From Plasmopara viticola (Eukaryota; Oomycota; Peronosporomycetes; Peronosporales; Peronosporaceae): a stretch of 64,000 nt of DNA. Below, one piece after another: positions 1 through 11,102 of this stretch. The position numbers were made by a program, and so were the translations under genes. Location: NCBI GenBank assembly GCA_001695595.3, contig MBPM02000073.1, positions 124,001 to 188,000 of the forward strand, given 5' to 3'. How positions within the stretch are numbered: the stretch's first letter is position 1; the number at the start of each line of letters is the position of its first letter. The notes beneath the pieces were generated by a model. It worked only from the letters and a program-made list of their open reading frames with translations. It did not search any database and was not told the DNA's origin.

Positions 1-648
1 CTCCGGTGACGTGCTTGTGTGCAGCACTCGACGCAGCTCTACGACAATGCGAACGCTCCGTGCATCGACCGTGCTAGTGACTATTTGACCCATCCACCGA
101 TTGAAATTGCTTGGTATGGACAATGAGCTGAATGAAAGTGCAGAAGGCGAGATAGTCCTGTTTCCACCGCCTGACAAACGCTGCAGTAAATAGACCCAGG
201 TGCTCGCACCGTCGTCGCTCGATCCAGAGCAGACAAACAAAAATTCGTCACCAGCTGCCTCAAAACAGAGCGCTCGCTTGGTTTCATTTCTAAAAAGCGT
301 ACAGACAGCATGCCATCCTGCAACTGCACATCTCCACGTGGCTTGTCAAAATTGTTACTGCAGCGATGCCCACTACTCTCTCGTTGCTACCTTCGTTCTC
401 TTAATCAGTACAAAGTATCGTCGTTTCCACCTCTTCCTACAAAAATGCAAGTTGATTCATATTTGTGCAATAAAGACTCTTTTTCATATACGTACATGAC
501 ATCCGCCTGCTTGTAAAGCCAGCCACTGCGTATTAACTCTCGGTCAATAAGTATCGACGACGAGCTTCCCGTTGATCTTTGCAAGTTGTTGTTCGAATGT
601 CTCGAGATTTACTCGGTATCTCGTGTAAACATACTTTTTAAAGTCTCA
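1..648 (-). mobile_element. PH-carrying TIR element, copy P1 (partial)
   Basis: Left part lies outside the window. The sequence matches the interior of the complete copies at 59495-60711 and 62598-63781. Read on the minus strand it carries decayed pieces of the captured gene, including the stretch ending near position 1 that corresponds to the conserved IDARSIR..ELRRVLHT peptide. The copy is interrupted at 649 by the LTR of a Copia fragment, so the right TIR is missing. Confidence 0.7.
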
Positions 649-832
649 TGATTATAACAATTTGATTGTCGCAGAGCAGAATAGAAAGTCACTTCATAGG
701 AATAAAGCAAACTTTCGGCTCTACCTCACTTGTAGTTACGTGTTCTTCTGTCTCGATAGTCTAGAATGTGACTAATTCTCTTATATGTCAAGTTGACACA
801 TACTGTAGGAAACCCGATTAGAGGTCGTTACA
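649..832 (-). repeat. 3' LTR of Copia fragment F
   Basis: On the minus strand the sequence begins TGTAACGACC directly after a purine-rich tract (GAGGGGGAG) and ends ATAATCA, giving a TG...CA LTR of about 184 bp. It follows the end of the Copia pol reading frame, whose stop codon (818-820) lies just inside it. The matching 5' LTR is not seen, so the boundaries rest on the TG/CA ends and on the break in the surrounding P1 repeat. Confidence 0.6.
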
Positions 833-1735
833 CTCCCCCTCAACTTGACAGTCCACAAGTCCGCATGCGTCACGAAGCTCCACAAAGCGCGGCGTCGGAA
901 TGGCCTTCGTTAACATATCCGCTAGCTGAGACTCCGATGTTACGTACTCCACCTTGATGGTGCCCTTCTCGACATGGTCACGGACGAAGTGTGCTCGGAG
1001 GTCGATGTGCTTGGCGCGTGGGGTGTATCTGTGGTTAGTTGCCATACAAATCGCCAACTGTTTGTCCATGTAGATTGTCGACGCACTCGACACGTTTACA
1101 CCCATCTCTGTGAGGAGGAAACGCAGCCACAGTACTTCTTGAGCGGTAAGTGCGAGAGCCATGTACTCGGCTTCAGCAGTTGATAACGCGACGGTCGCTT
1201 GATGCTTGCTCTTGTAAATGACCGGACCGTCAGCCATCTTCACGATCACACCAGACGTCGAGCGTCGCGTCTCCTTATCACCACCCCAGTTCGCGTCGCA
1301 GTATGTCACGATATTCTTGCCCTTAGCCGTGTAGTGGATACCGATCGAATCAGCGGCCTTGAGGTAGCGAAGTACACGTAGCGCAGCATTCCAATGCATC
1401 GCACGCGGCGTACCGAGGTACTGAGAGAGAATCGACAGCACGAAGCCAATGTCGGGACGTGTGGCATTGGCAACGTACAGCATTGATCCGATTAGTTCGC
1501 GGTACTTATTTTTGTCTGTGCATACACCATGCTTGTCGGATGGGCTGAGATCTTGACCGATCACCATTGGGTTGCGGAGACCATGAGCAAATACTTGACC
1601 AAATCGCTCGAGCAACTTGGTTATAAACTGAGATTGCTTCACCACCATTGAGACAGACGATGTCTTCTTTGAGGCATGGTGGGAGTAGTTTTATAACCGC
1701 TCTCAAACTCGTAATCTTGGCTTGTCATTGCTGTT
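818..1735 (-). pseudogene. Ty1/Copia pol fragment: end of reverse transcriptase plus RNase H
   Basis: Opens with ATG at 1648 and runs 276 aa. It holds the end of the Copia RT (LIGSMLYVANATRPDI), the RNase H start (YCDANWGG), STAEAEYMAL, and the C-terminal KHIDLRAHFVRDHV and QLADMLTKA motifs. Upstream of 1648 the coding signal continues in another frame to about 1706-1735 and then stops, so gag, protease, integrase and most of RT are missing. It is clearly diverged from Copia A-D and belongs to another family. Inactive remnant. Confidence 0.85.
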
Positions 1736-4700
1736 CCAGGGCATTACTGAGGTGAATCCTCTTTAAATCACTACTTATAGAGATTGCAACTTTTGGTCAA
1801 GCACTTTTTGATCACAGACCAAGCAATCATTATATTTACTTAGTCCCAGAATCGATTGTGCAATTAAACCGTGATAATCACGGTGCTGCGGATTAATTTA
1901 GCCCTGAATCTAAGCATTTAAGCAGAGTTTGATGCAGTTCAACGAGCAAGCGCATAGCCGGTGTTACGCATTCAATTTACGAACGAAATTTCTCTCGTTA
2001 GGGCTACACAACGCACAATTTCCGGAGATTCTTGTTGGTACGCTAAGCAAATAAACATTTTGCTCGGTGCATGACCTTTTTTTAGGATAAAGTACATCCT
2101 AAAGGCCTATCTATCCTTTAGTATAGTCATTGTCCTGAAAGAGTACACCTTCTGGGCCCCAGCAATTCGTGTCCGTACCCTTCTGTACACTGGTGGCAAA
2201 GGCTATCGCAACCTCGCTCTCACAATCGCTAACAGTAAGGTCAGCCCAAGGATAATGTAGGCTTATTCCCCTGACTGTTTTTAGTCCTCAACATTGGCGA
2301 AATATTTGTAGAAAATCATATAGGTCGCGTTTACACCGCTAGAAATTGCCGCGGGATTTTTGTCTTGATGAGTGAGAACTTCCGCAATAGAAGAGCTTAC
2401 AATTGGCTAACAGAGCCCCTTAACCTAGCAACAATGCTTTTACCTCCAGTCTCTTTTGCAATTTTATCATGCACAGATTCAGGCAAGTGTTTGCCAAAGC
2501 GATCGCGCCAACTTTATTCTATTTATCGCGCAAAAAAAGGCGATTGCGAACCTCAAACGGTACACATGCAATATCGCAACGATTCTGTGCGATCTTTCAG
2601 AGACTTCTTTGCTAAATTAGCCATTTAACGAGTAAGCCTCGTTAACTCGCAGCCTAATGGACAGGTGCAGCCTTTGATGTATGCTTGATCCATGACACAG
2701 AAGTATTATTTGGTGTGGGCAGGCATAAAACGCCTTGTGCTTTTCTAGCAACTTAATTTCGTCATCACTGAATAGCTAAGCTTGCCCACTACCTCCCCTT
2801 TATATCAGTCATAACAGTGATGAATTAAACTCAACCTTCTCCTGAGAAACGCAATACAAATCTTTAAGTAGCAGGATGATCCGTTTACTAATATCAGCCT
2901 TTCTTTATGTCAATTTACGGTGACACTAACACTGTGGCTGATGCAATGTCTTGCACTTCAAATTTTCAAGAGTGAAGCTTTCCAAGATAGCTGGATCGTG
3001 GCGACAATAAGGACGAAATTCCTTAATCCGCAAAGGCATCGTATGCCTGAAATAATGACCTACTGTATATCACCAGAAAGCTGAAAAGGAGATGAAGTGC
3101 CTAAGTACTCATCGAAGAATGATATATTGTATTGGCGAATATGCGACTTTTAATGACACATTGTATTAATAATGACGAATATGCGACTTCTTATGATACC
3201 TTGTATTATTTATCAGGCAAAGATGCGACTTTTATGTTCCCAACGACAAAGATCTGAAAATTGCGTCATCTGTGGAAACCCCGATTTTGTATTGGCAGTC
3301 CAATCGGTAGAAAGTTTATCAACTTGCAGACTTAATGACTCTTTAATCCAAGAGATTTGACCACTCAACAATGACCGAGGTGATCATGGAATTATGTGAA
3401 AATTAACGATTATACAGAACATTTGGACAGAGAATACCTAATATTTATTATAAGAGAAATACGCAATGGCTCATCACTGATGTTATCGCAAATAACAATA
3501 CCACGTTTTGTCGTTCGATTGGTAGGACCCCAAATGAAGCAAAATGCGAATCAATGAAAGCAGATCTGAGTCATAATCAGGTGAATGCCGGAAAAATTGA
3601 GAAGGAGTCTGACTATAGATCAGGCGCATTATACCTTCTCAAAAGCAGGCATATGGTAAAGAGACTGCTTGATGAAACAAAGCAGTCCATAAAATCGTTG
3701 GCATTGATGGCCATTAAGTCCAAATCCTTCAAGAAATGGCCATACCCTTTACAAGGCGCGATCTCAAAGCGGCTAAGACATCATCATCTACAAAGCAACG
3801 TACCTCCTCAGTTAAATTACCTGCTACTGATACCGACACAGGAATGTGTTCGTTCGTAAAGACAATATTATCCCCTGTTAAGTCGCGGTAGGCTTAGATA
3901 TGGCCCCAAAGTCATAATCAATGAAGCGATCTATACAATGGTCAGCATCCTTGAAAAATACTTCGTAAGTAGTGGTCGTATCGTGTTCTGAATATAGTTG
4001 TCTCAGAGGGGAAGCTCGCAACCTTGACAAGCTCTTACAGATTCTTCTTGTGATTTTTCAGCTTTTCGGCGTAGACAAAAAGCATTGTGTACTCAGGACA
4101 TTAATACTTATACTAAGGCATATCAACGCTGTTTATGTAACAAGCGTGATTCTCGTGCGATAAAATATTCATAGAGTCATACACTTGTCCGAGCTTTAAA
4201 TGCGTTCTACATTATCTGAAGCTGCATCTATATTATATACGTTGGTACCGAGATCAAGCAATCCTCAACCTCATCGGGCTGTAGTGTTCAATGGGCCTGA
4301 ATTTCTTGTAAACTTTGAGACTGCAGTAGCTCTGTAATAAACCCTTTGTCCGAGTCTTACTTATGCGATGATCCTTTTTGGCGCTTTGGATTGTGTGCCA
4401 GGCAATGCAGTTGAAGACGCACTTGTTGTTAGTCTTAAAAAACTTGATTCCATGCTACTTTTGCAAAACAATTTAGGAATTACAGCGTCGCTATCTTCAA
4501 GAGCATGGTCGCGATGGAAAAATCCTGAATAAAGTGATGCCCTCGCGCCTATGCTCTAAGCTGAGGTTGCTCCGTCTGTCAGCCAACTTCAAAGAACAGG
4601 GGATCTGTAATAATCTTTTATTGCATACCAGCCTTGCTGTTAATAGCGACCAGCTCATTGAACACATAGTCAGTATCATCGAGATCGGCCTTGCTAACAA

Positions 4701-5100
4701 GTTCGTAGCCGAAAGCAATACCTACCTTAAAAGCACTCCCTGAGTCGGAAGAGTATTCTTGAGCTTGTCGCAGAAAAGAAAAGGTTCAACACCCTCATTT
4801 GGGTTGATTCCATGCGATTACCATTGTACAAACGATACCTAATATTAGCCTTGAAGTTAGACGACGAGCGATTCTCAAGGGGTTCACTCGAAATATTGCG
4901 CTGCTTAGCTACCAACTCTGATGAACGCTGCTTACATAAACCGTTTTATCTGATCTAATGCGCACCTTAACACGGTAGCTGCCACCTTGTTTGATAGCTT
5001 GGATATGTAATGTCTTTGATCCGTCGAGTTTGTATGCTAACATGTTGCTTATATATGCTTGGCTATACTATTCTCCGTCAATAAATCTTTGATCTTGTAT
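1736..5100. other. Gene-poor stretch, no recognisable gene
   Basis: Only short open frames. A minus-strand frame from 2625 down to about 2360 begins ATG and reads on through isolated stops (TGA, TAA) in one phase, which could be a decayed gene of unknown type. A plus-strand ATG frame at 3554-3859 (101 aa) and a minus-strand stretch near 4560-4740 also look weakly coding but match nothing I recognise. Confidence 0.5.
3126..3236 (+). repeat. Degenerate tandem repeat, three ~38-43 bp units
   Basis: Three successive units share TTGTATTA/TTGTATTG at the start and ATGCGACTT near the end, with small length differences. A further partial TTGTATTGG lies near 3285. Low-copy minisatellite-like repeat. 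Confidence 0.65.
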
Positions 5101-8040
5101 TAGGATGGACTCAATACCTGTCATTTACAAGTATATGGCAATACTCTTTAGAGGTTTTAAGCCATTGTCATTGACATTATTGGCCTTGTTCAACAAAAAA
5201 GTAGATTTAGTCAAGTTCGTTGTTAGGTTCGGGTTTGTCTTCAATAAGATCGGTTTTAGGCTTACGCTTTCGAGCTCAGATTTGGTCTCTATTTTTATCG
5301 TCGTAGCTCTTATTGTACGACAAGCGAGCGTCTCGCGTGCGCTGGTAGCAGCGCTTCTCTGCTGCCTTAGAGCGCTCTCTGTTATTGCTCAGGTGAGCAC
5401 GTCATCTTCGCATATTATTGCCTTTCAATTTATCCGATATAAAAAAGAATACGATATCAGATTAAATCCTTCCACATAACAAAAATGTTAAATCAAAGCC
5501 TTTAAGTTCACCGACAAGCATCCCTTCACTAAGTTCGAGCTCTAGCTGTTTTGAACTTACTGTCGTTTGAAATGTGTCAGGGTCTGGCGCATTGTGGAGA
5601 AAATAGCGGAACTTCTGGACTTATGTTACTAAACTTTGCATATTTTTCGCAAACATTGGAGTATGGACCTACTGCCACACACGCGCGCTTTATATCCTTT
5701 AGCGATTCGTTATATCCATCTCTTCGTCAGCCGGCGCAGTCTTTCTTCCCTACACTTTTTCTCGCTTTGCGCAAGCCACGGTTGTCTCGAATCTTCATTT
5801 TGACTTCAATATCTTCACTTTCACTTCAAAACGCTTCACAAGTAATGACTGCGTCGGTGAAAGAGAAGAACGTGTAGTTGACGTTTTAGTAAGTTTTCCT
5901 TAATAATGTGGACAAGCATGGATGGCACGATGCCTCATCTCCGCCGCTGCAAACGACATTGGGCGCCCGAAGTTTGATTTTCTAGTACTTTGACCCGTCC
6001 CGCATCTTCAGCGCGATAAGTTTACGTTTTGCGAATGCCCCATTAATTACGTTGTGAAGCAAAACTTTGCATGCGAGGCCATGGAAGCCGACCGCAACAG
6101 ATTTCGCACACTTGTTAGCCGCAAGCCATTATTTGTGTCAGCAATCCTCCCCAACATGCTCAATACAAGATGGTATGAAGTAGACCCGTCGCTTAAGCGC
6201 AGTTCTAATAAGTATTAAACAGATATGTTGACAGAAATTTGTATGCGTACACATTTTATTTACTTCTTTTTCGAACGCAGTAATTCTTCGATAAAATTGG
6301 ATGCTTTGATACACGGGTACCAACAATTCGACGATCACGACGGGTGAGTACCTTGCAAGTTGTACAACCAAAGTCGAGGTATACTGCATCGACAATGCTG
6401 TGACGCAAAGGTTGCATGACTAGAGTGACAAAGAAATTGCAGACAGCTTTGAAATGGTACAAGCTCAGTTCACCGTCAGCCTTGACAAAATCCTTCCATA
6501 GAAACTGACTCTCAGAAAAGACGCGTTAGCGCGAAGCTTGAATTTGGACCTGAAAAGTTGTTGTACTTAAAACATTACGCCGGCAATTTTTCTCCTCACC
6601 GTAATCTGCCACCGAGAACATTCCTAAAATCTTCTGTCAATAGAGCACCAATGTCACCGACATAACTTCTCGACCACCTTAGAGCGAGAGCCATGACTTT
6701 TTGATAATAGGGTAGTTTGAAAACCGCTCGACTTTTGAGATCTAGCACCTGTTTTTTTACGACGCAACCTCTCGACATATCTTATAGCGAGAGCCAGGGC
6801 CACAGGTCTGCTGGATCAACTTGCTGCTGATGTCGGCATTTACACCATGCCTGATTCTTTAAAATCGAACTCTTCTTTGTCTTGGACTATACCTTAAAAA
6901 CCCCAACAAAGTCAACAAAAGTCCACAGACTTGCTCTAAAACGCAACAAACTGAACAATAGTCCATAGACTCGCTCTTGTTAAGACGATAAAACGACTAT
7001 TATTGTCAGTAACAGACTTTGCTGCGTGTACAGGTACAATCGACCAACGTAGACGTCTAGCATGTGCAACAACAGCAGTACAATTTAAATTCTTGACAGC
7101 AATCTGCTTTTCATGCTAACGCAGACTGCAGTTACAATTTCCCCCCTTCTATTTATGGCCCATAATCTAATTAGCAGAATGCTTTGGAAGCTTATCTGGT
7201 GACAAAGGCACTTTCTCCTTCACCTCGGCTGGGTATTTAACAAGGTCAATATGCACAATCTCGAGCCCACAAGTTGCATACTAAAAGAAATAGCCGTGGT
7301 ATTTATTTCTCGTATGAAATCACTTTAAAATGGTTTTTCGATCTCACCCAGTGATTGCACTGTACGACACGTAGACAGCTTTTGCATCAAATGAAATAGC
7401 GCTGCAAGGAATTGACGAACGCATAAAGAGAGTTTGAAGATAGCATTCTTTTTGAAGGCTTTCTGGTGTTATAACCTTTGAAGCGTAAGCTTGTCAGCCT
7501 TAGCATTATAATATACTTACATCGCACTCAGTCTGCTTGACTGCGCGTTATTTTCACCATAAGGCTCTGCTTTAGTTGTCGACTTGGCTATATTGCATGC
7601 ACAAAGATCGCACTTTGGTGCTTTTCTGGCCTCAAATATTTTGTAGTGGGTAGAGTTAAGGTGATGTATTCGTTACCAGCAAGAATTACAAATAAATACT
7701 CCATCAAAAGTGCGGCTGCCGGCTTGTCGTGTGGACCACATGTATATGGTTCATCCGACAACTGCTAATCAAGACGAAATTTAGAGGCGTACTTTGAAAA
7801 ACTGGCGTGCTGGAAAGGCGCAGTAGTATATAATGACAATAAATCGCATTGATAGATATTTTGGACAATTAATTACGGCATAGATACTTGATGATACACC
7901 CCCATCTAGGTCATACAAGTGTTTTCGTTATCAGGTGCGTACCGTAGCATCCTCGACAATTCTAGCTTGCTGGTCCACCGGCTCGACCCCATCACACTTG
8001 TACGAATGCTTGCAATATAGGTAGCTTACTAGGAAGTTAT
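5101..8040. other. Gene-poor stretch, no recognisable gene
   Basis: An ATG frame at 5105-5479 (124 aa, hydrophobic) is open, but its complement (about 5270-5400, minus) reads as a basic peptide with NRERSK and YxxxYDDKNRDQ elements like those in transposon-derived oomycete proteins, so the plus frame may be a shadow. Two diverged copies of a ~40 bp unit (AACAAA..GTCCA.AGACT.GCTCT) sit at about 6900-6980. Nothing else is assignable. Confidence 0.45.
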
Positions 8041-8044
8041 TTAT

Positions 8045-8230
8045 TTCAATTTCTGATTCTTCCGCATCCTTTATCAAAGTAAATTTGCAGCGTACATTGA
8101 GTTAATTAAATTGTCTCCCTCATGCCCTCGTTACCCATCTTAGTTTGCATACATTTTCAGTAAATACGGTTTCTCCAGTCATAGCACGACCATGAGTTTA
8201 CTATTCTTCTTGCACTGCAGGTGATTGAGC
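8045..8230 (+). promoter_or_regulatory. Conserved 5' region of the effector family
   Basis: About 180 bp directly upstream of effector pseudogene E1. It is alignable by eye with the regions upstream of E3 (10174-10372, minus) and of the cut copy at 53785-53991. Shared blocks include TTTCAGTAAAT and AGCACGA.CATGAG. Conservation ahead of the start codon suggests promoter plus 5' UTR, although simple recent duplication would also explain it. Confidence 0.45.
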
Positions 8231-8590
8231 TTGCGTCGATCCTGCGGTGTCGTGCTCATTCTAGCTCCATTCTGGGCCACTTGTCACGGTACCGTGGACG
8301 CCAGTCAAGGCTCTCAGCGTCTTCGAACTAAACCCCAGAAGAAAATTGCCGGGGCTGAAGAAAGGTGGGCTTTGCCCATTAAATTAATGGGTTCAAAAGT
8401 AAGTCAAGCACGAAATTTCAGTCTTTGCCCCTTGGAGCGCGAACAAGAAAAATAAACGCTTTGTAAGGGAGAGAATCCAAAGAATGGATGCTATACCAAA
8501 GACGAAAACACCATATAATCTTTTTGTTAGTGGGCTTGTGGACTTATGAAGAATTGACACAAATCAGCGACAGCTTCGACGGTCGGTTTA
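8231..8590 (+). pseudogene. QXLR/EER effector-like pseudogene E1
   Basis: Frame 8231-8455 reads LRRSCGVVLILAPFWATCHG, a typical short secretory signal, followed by QRLR and then GAEERW about 12 residues later. That is the N-terminal layout of oomycete RXLR effectors with the QXLR variant known from downy mildews. The codon aligned with the ATG of the related peptides (positions 8231-8233) is TTG, so the start is lost. The frame stops at 8455, but similarity to E2 continues to about 8590. These proteins normally enter host cells; this copy is probably dead. Confidence 0.65.
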
Positions 8591-8639
8591 GTTACTTAAA
8601 TACTTTGGTCCTTTATTTCAAGACTAAATCCTTTTAAGA

Positions 8640-8925
8640 AACAATCTAACTTTAATAAAATCCACCATACCTTCTTGGTATTGTCGGTCGCTGCCAACGA
8701 AAGTATAGCATTCATTCATTGTGTTTCTCGCTTGTGCTTGTTCGAGTTGCTTAATTGAGAAATTGGCGTCCATAGATCCAGGCGCACATGAAGTTCGTTC
8801 ATTGTGTCGAGCCAAAGAAGCGAGACATCAATAACAATCTATCCCAGCTCGAGCAATAAATCAGTCAAGCTTGCTCAGTATGGTGAGTTCAATCAATAGG
8901 CCGTTTTGCAGTGAAGTCAAAGCGA
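8640..8925 (-). repeat. Dispersed repeat R, minus copy
   Basis: Reverse-complement relative of 11903-12209 and 18175-18490. Shared words include GTGCGCCTGGA, TTGACTGATTTATTGCTCGAG and CACTGCAAAACGGCC. No coding content recognised. Confidence 0.7.
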
Positions 8926-8962
8926 TTCCTTGTGTATAGTAGAGGTCTGTTTATATTTTGGG

Positions 8963-9035
8963 AAGGCTAGCGCACTCAAGTACGTTTTGAACGAGATTTG
9001 AACGAGTATGTCATTCTTGAGTGCGCGTTAGCCTT
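8963..9035. mobile_element. Hairpin MITE, ~73 bp, copy 1
   Basis: Near-perfect inverted arms AAGGCTAGCGCACTCAAG and its complement around a short core containing two GAACGAG units. A second copy in opposite core orientation lies at 11484-11563. Confidence 0.7.
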
Positions 9036-9042
9036 AAAGTTA

Positions 9043-9180
9043 GCTGTCCATTAGACTTGAAAAGCAATTTGTTATTACATTACTCCTGCTCAACTTAGAC
9101 TAAAAATGCGATTCGTTTTAGTCATGCTAATAAGTCATGCTGATACAATGATGATTTGCTTTTCAAGTCGGATGGGCAGC
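9043..9180. mobile_element. Small TIR element (MITE), 138 bp
   Basis: Imperfect ~25-bp terminal inverted repeats: GCTGTCCATTAGACTTGAAA on the left and its near complement ending GGATGGGCAGC on the right. A truncated relative of the left interior is visible in reverse at about 11431-11475. No coding capacity. Confidence 0.65.
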
Positions 9181-9244
9181 AAACTTTGCTCTATAATGCA
9201 AACGAGCTGCAAGTGGTTGGGTGAGAGTCTAAGACCAGCACGAA

Positions 9245-9540
9245 CAGTCACGGTACCGTGAGCGTCAGTCGAGGCTCTTGCGCCTTCGAAGTAAACTCCG
9301 AGAGAATCTGCCCCAGCTGAAGAGAGGGCGTATTACTTGCAAGCCAATCGCGAAAATTGACAATTCTGGCATGCCAGCGAGACATGTTAACTCTTTGATA
9401 GCCAAAGGATTTGAGAGAATTGCTGCAGTACCAAAGCCGATAAATAACAATTTCTTTTACCTGTGGACATATTCATGGAGAATATAACAAAATCAGAGAC
9501 GCCTTCAGCCAACAAATTGCCAATCTACACAGATGTCGTC
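9245..9540 (+). pseudogene. QXLR/EER effector-like pseudogene E2 (degenerate)
   Basis: Direct repeat of the 8290-8590 part of E1. GTCACGGTACCGTG is identical in both, the LRLRSK block corresponds to E1 QRLRTK, and CTGAAGAGAGG aligns with the EER codons. Frameshifts and stops separate the pieces and no signal peptide is left. The last part (GFERIAAVPKP..) aligns with E1 ..RIQRMDAIPKT, so the ancestral protein extended beyond the E1 stop. Confidence 0.55.
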
Positions 9541-9624
9541 TGAAGCTCAGGTTAGCGTATCTACTGCATTGCGGTAAGCCGTAATGTATGTTCATTTACT
9601 GCTCAAGTAACAAGACTAATACAT

Positions 9625-9745
9625 TATTCTTTTAAGTCGGCTTACACATCTAAATCAGGTGATTTGACTTCCATGAAGAAAAGTTTTGCGGTCTGAGATT
9701 CAATTCTTGCAAGAAACGATTCCATCTACCAAGCACAATTTTCAT
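9625..9745. repeat. Partial copy of the 18.5-kb invertible segment
   Basis: GCGGTCTGAGATTCAAT followed by ACCAAGCACAATTTT. The order and orientation agree with the arrangement at 30.2 kb, not with the one at 18.5 kb. No gene recognised here. Confidence 0.5.
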
Positions 9746-9894
9746 ATTAAGAATGCTGTTTGTTAAAAGAATTTAATTTCAAAATAAAAAAACCAGAATT
9801 ATTCTCCACGAGAAAAGTAACGAAAATTGGTTTTGATTTGAACGCACGCCCACAAGAGAAAAAAGTCATGGTGTCAATTTTCTTGGATCCTCTC

Positions 9895-10173
9895 ACTCTC
9901 AAAACGTTAAATTTTTTTGCTCGCGCTTGAAGGGCAAAGACTCAATTTTCGTATTTGGCTTGCTTTTGAACCCACCAACAACAACTGGCTAAGCCATTCT
10001 TTCTTCTGCTGCGACGGTTTCCTCTTGAAATCTACTTCGAAGACGCTGTACAGAGTCGATGGAGCTTTCTTCGAGATTTAATTGACTGCGAGAGCCTTGA
10101 CTGGCGTCCACGATACGTGACTAGTGGCCAGGAATGGAGCTAGAATGAGCACGACACCGCACGATCGACTGAT
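9895..10173 (-). pseudogene. QXLR/EER effector-like pseudogene E3
   Basis: Minus-strand relative of E1. It reads SRSCGVVLILAPFLATSH, then a one-base deletion relative to E1 shifts the frame; beyond it the VDASQGS, VQRLRS and AAEERM blocks follow in order. The ancestral ATG position (10173) is ATC, and a TAG follows EERMA. The QRLR-EER spacing is typical of the RXLR class. Both start loss and frameshift mark it as dead. Confidence 0.65.
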
Positions 10174-10372
10174 GCTATACCACTTGCAGTGCAAAAATAG
10201 TGAGCTCATGGTCGTGCTGGGCCTGCAGAAACTGCATTTACTGAAATAGTAAAAGGAGTAGCGCGTGCATAAAGAATGCAATTTTCTTAACTCATTGCAT
10301 ACTACAGATTCACATTGATAAAAGAAACAAAAGTAAAAATAGCCTACCAAAAAGTCAAAATTATCAAATTTC
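10174..10372 (-). promoter_or_regulatory. Conserved 5' region of effector E3
   Basis: Homologous to 8045-8230 and 53785-53991. It ends at 10372 exactly where a GGGAGCCGCTAAC transposon terminus begins, the same junction (GAAATTTGATAAT side) seen at 53784 and 63781. Confidence 0.5.
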
Positions 10373-10423
10373 GGGAGCCGCTAACCCCCCCTTTCGTCAA
10401 CCACCTTACAATTTTTATAGCTG
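10373..10423 (+). repeat. Isolated terminal inverted repeat of the PH-type TIR element
   Basis: Begins GGGAGCCGCTAACCCCCC and continues CGTCAACCACCTTA..TTTTTATAGC, matching the right terminus of copy P7 (63725-63781) in reverse complement. It is followed immediately, without the usual PH interior, by a MAPEG gene fragment. Confidence 0.7.
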
Positions 10424-10692
10424 CGACGTATGAGGCAGCGCAGCGTTGGGGGAGCATTGTCTTGAACGATTTGGAGTCAAATCCTTTAGGACCTTTAATC
10501 TTTGGTGCAGGGATCATGGCTGGAGCGGACCCAGTCGTCCATTACCGAGCAATGATCGCGTTCACAGTGGCACACTGTTTGCACACATACGCTTATGCGA
10601 CTGCGATGCAGCCATTGCGCTCACTGAGTCACGGTGTGAGTGTGGCAGCTACGTTGGCTGGCCTCGGAAATGCTGTGAGCGCTATTCTCTAA
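10424..10692 (+). pseudogene. MAPEG (MGST1-like) gene fragment, 3' half only
   Basis: Reads YEAAQRWGSIVLNDLES through to VSAIL and a TAA (10690-10692), nearly identical to residues 64-150 of the intact gene at 27949-28401 on the other strand. The first 63 codons are missing; homology starts abruptly at 10424, next to a transposon terminus. The frame is still open, so decay is recent or slow, but without the first membrane helix and its own start it is unlikely to work. Confidence 0.85.
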
Positions 10693-11102
10693 AATTAATA
10701 AAAAAAATTCTTAGTAGTCTTTGATAAAAGATTAAAATAAGGAAAATGACTTTATATCGAGCTCTTATTGAAGATATTGACGAACGACTATCATACCTTT
10801 TACACACAATACAGCACCGCGATGCCTTGTCAGTAATGAGGCCTCGAGAAGCTTCATGGCTGCAAAAGAGTCCTGCCTCGCTATTAAAAGGTTTTATGCT
10901 GAAAAATCCAACTATCCTTCAAGTAGAGCTTCTTATCATATGTATCCTCTGCCAATTGCTGCTTCAATTATAAGTGGCATGATTTTTTTGTGTTGTTGCA
11001 CTTTGAATGTCTTTTGATGACACGTCTTTATTAATGATGACGATCGACCTTGTTCTAATTCGGACTTAACAAATGCAGAATTGATGGCAAGCAGATCCTT
11101 AG
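10693..11102 (+). repeat. Duplicate of the region downstream of the MAPEG gene
   Basis: Inverted duplicate of 27544-27948. It includes an ATG frame (10746-10973) whose first ~60 codons match the 27640-27894 frame with few changes (DERLSYLLHTIQHRDALSVM against DERLSYFLHTIQHRDVLSVM). Homology ends at GCAGATCCTTAG where the SINE-like element starts. Confidence 0.8.

Noticed and set aside
5105..5479. 124-codon ATG frame, hydrophobic, possible membrane protein
   Set aside because: The complementary strand carries a more protein-like basic repeat and no family fits; hydrophobicity can arise as the antisense of a charged sequence.
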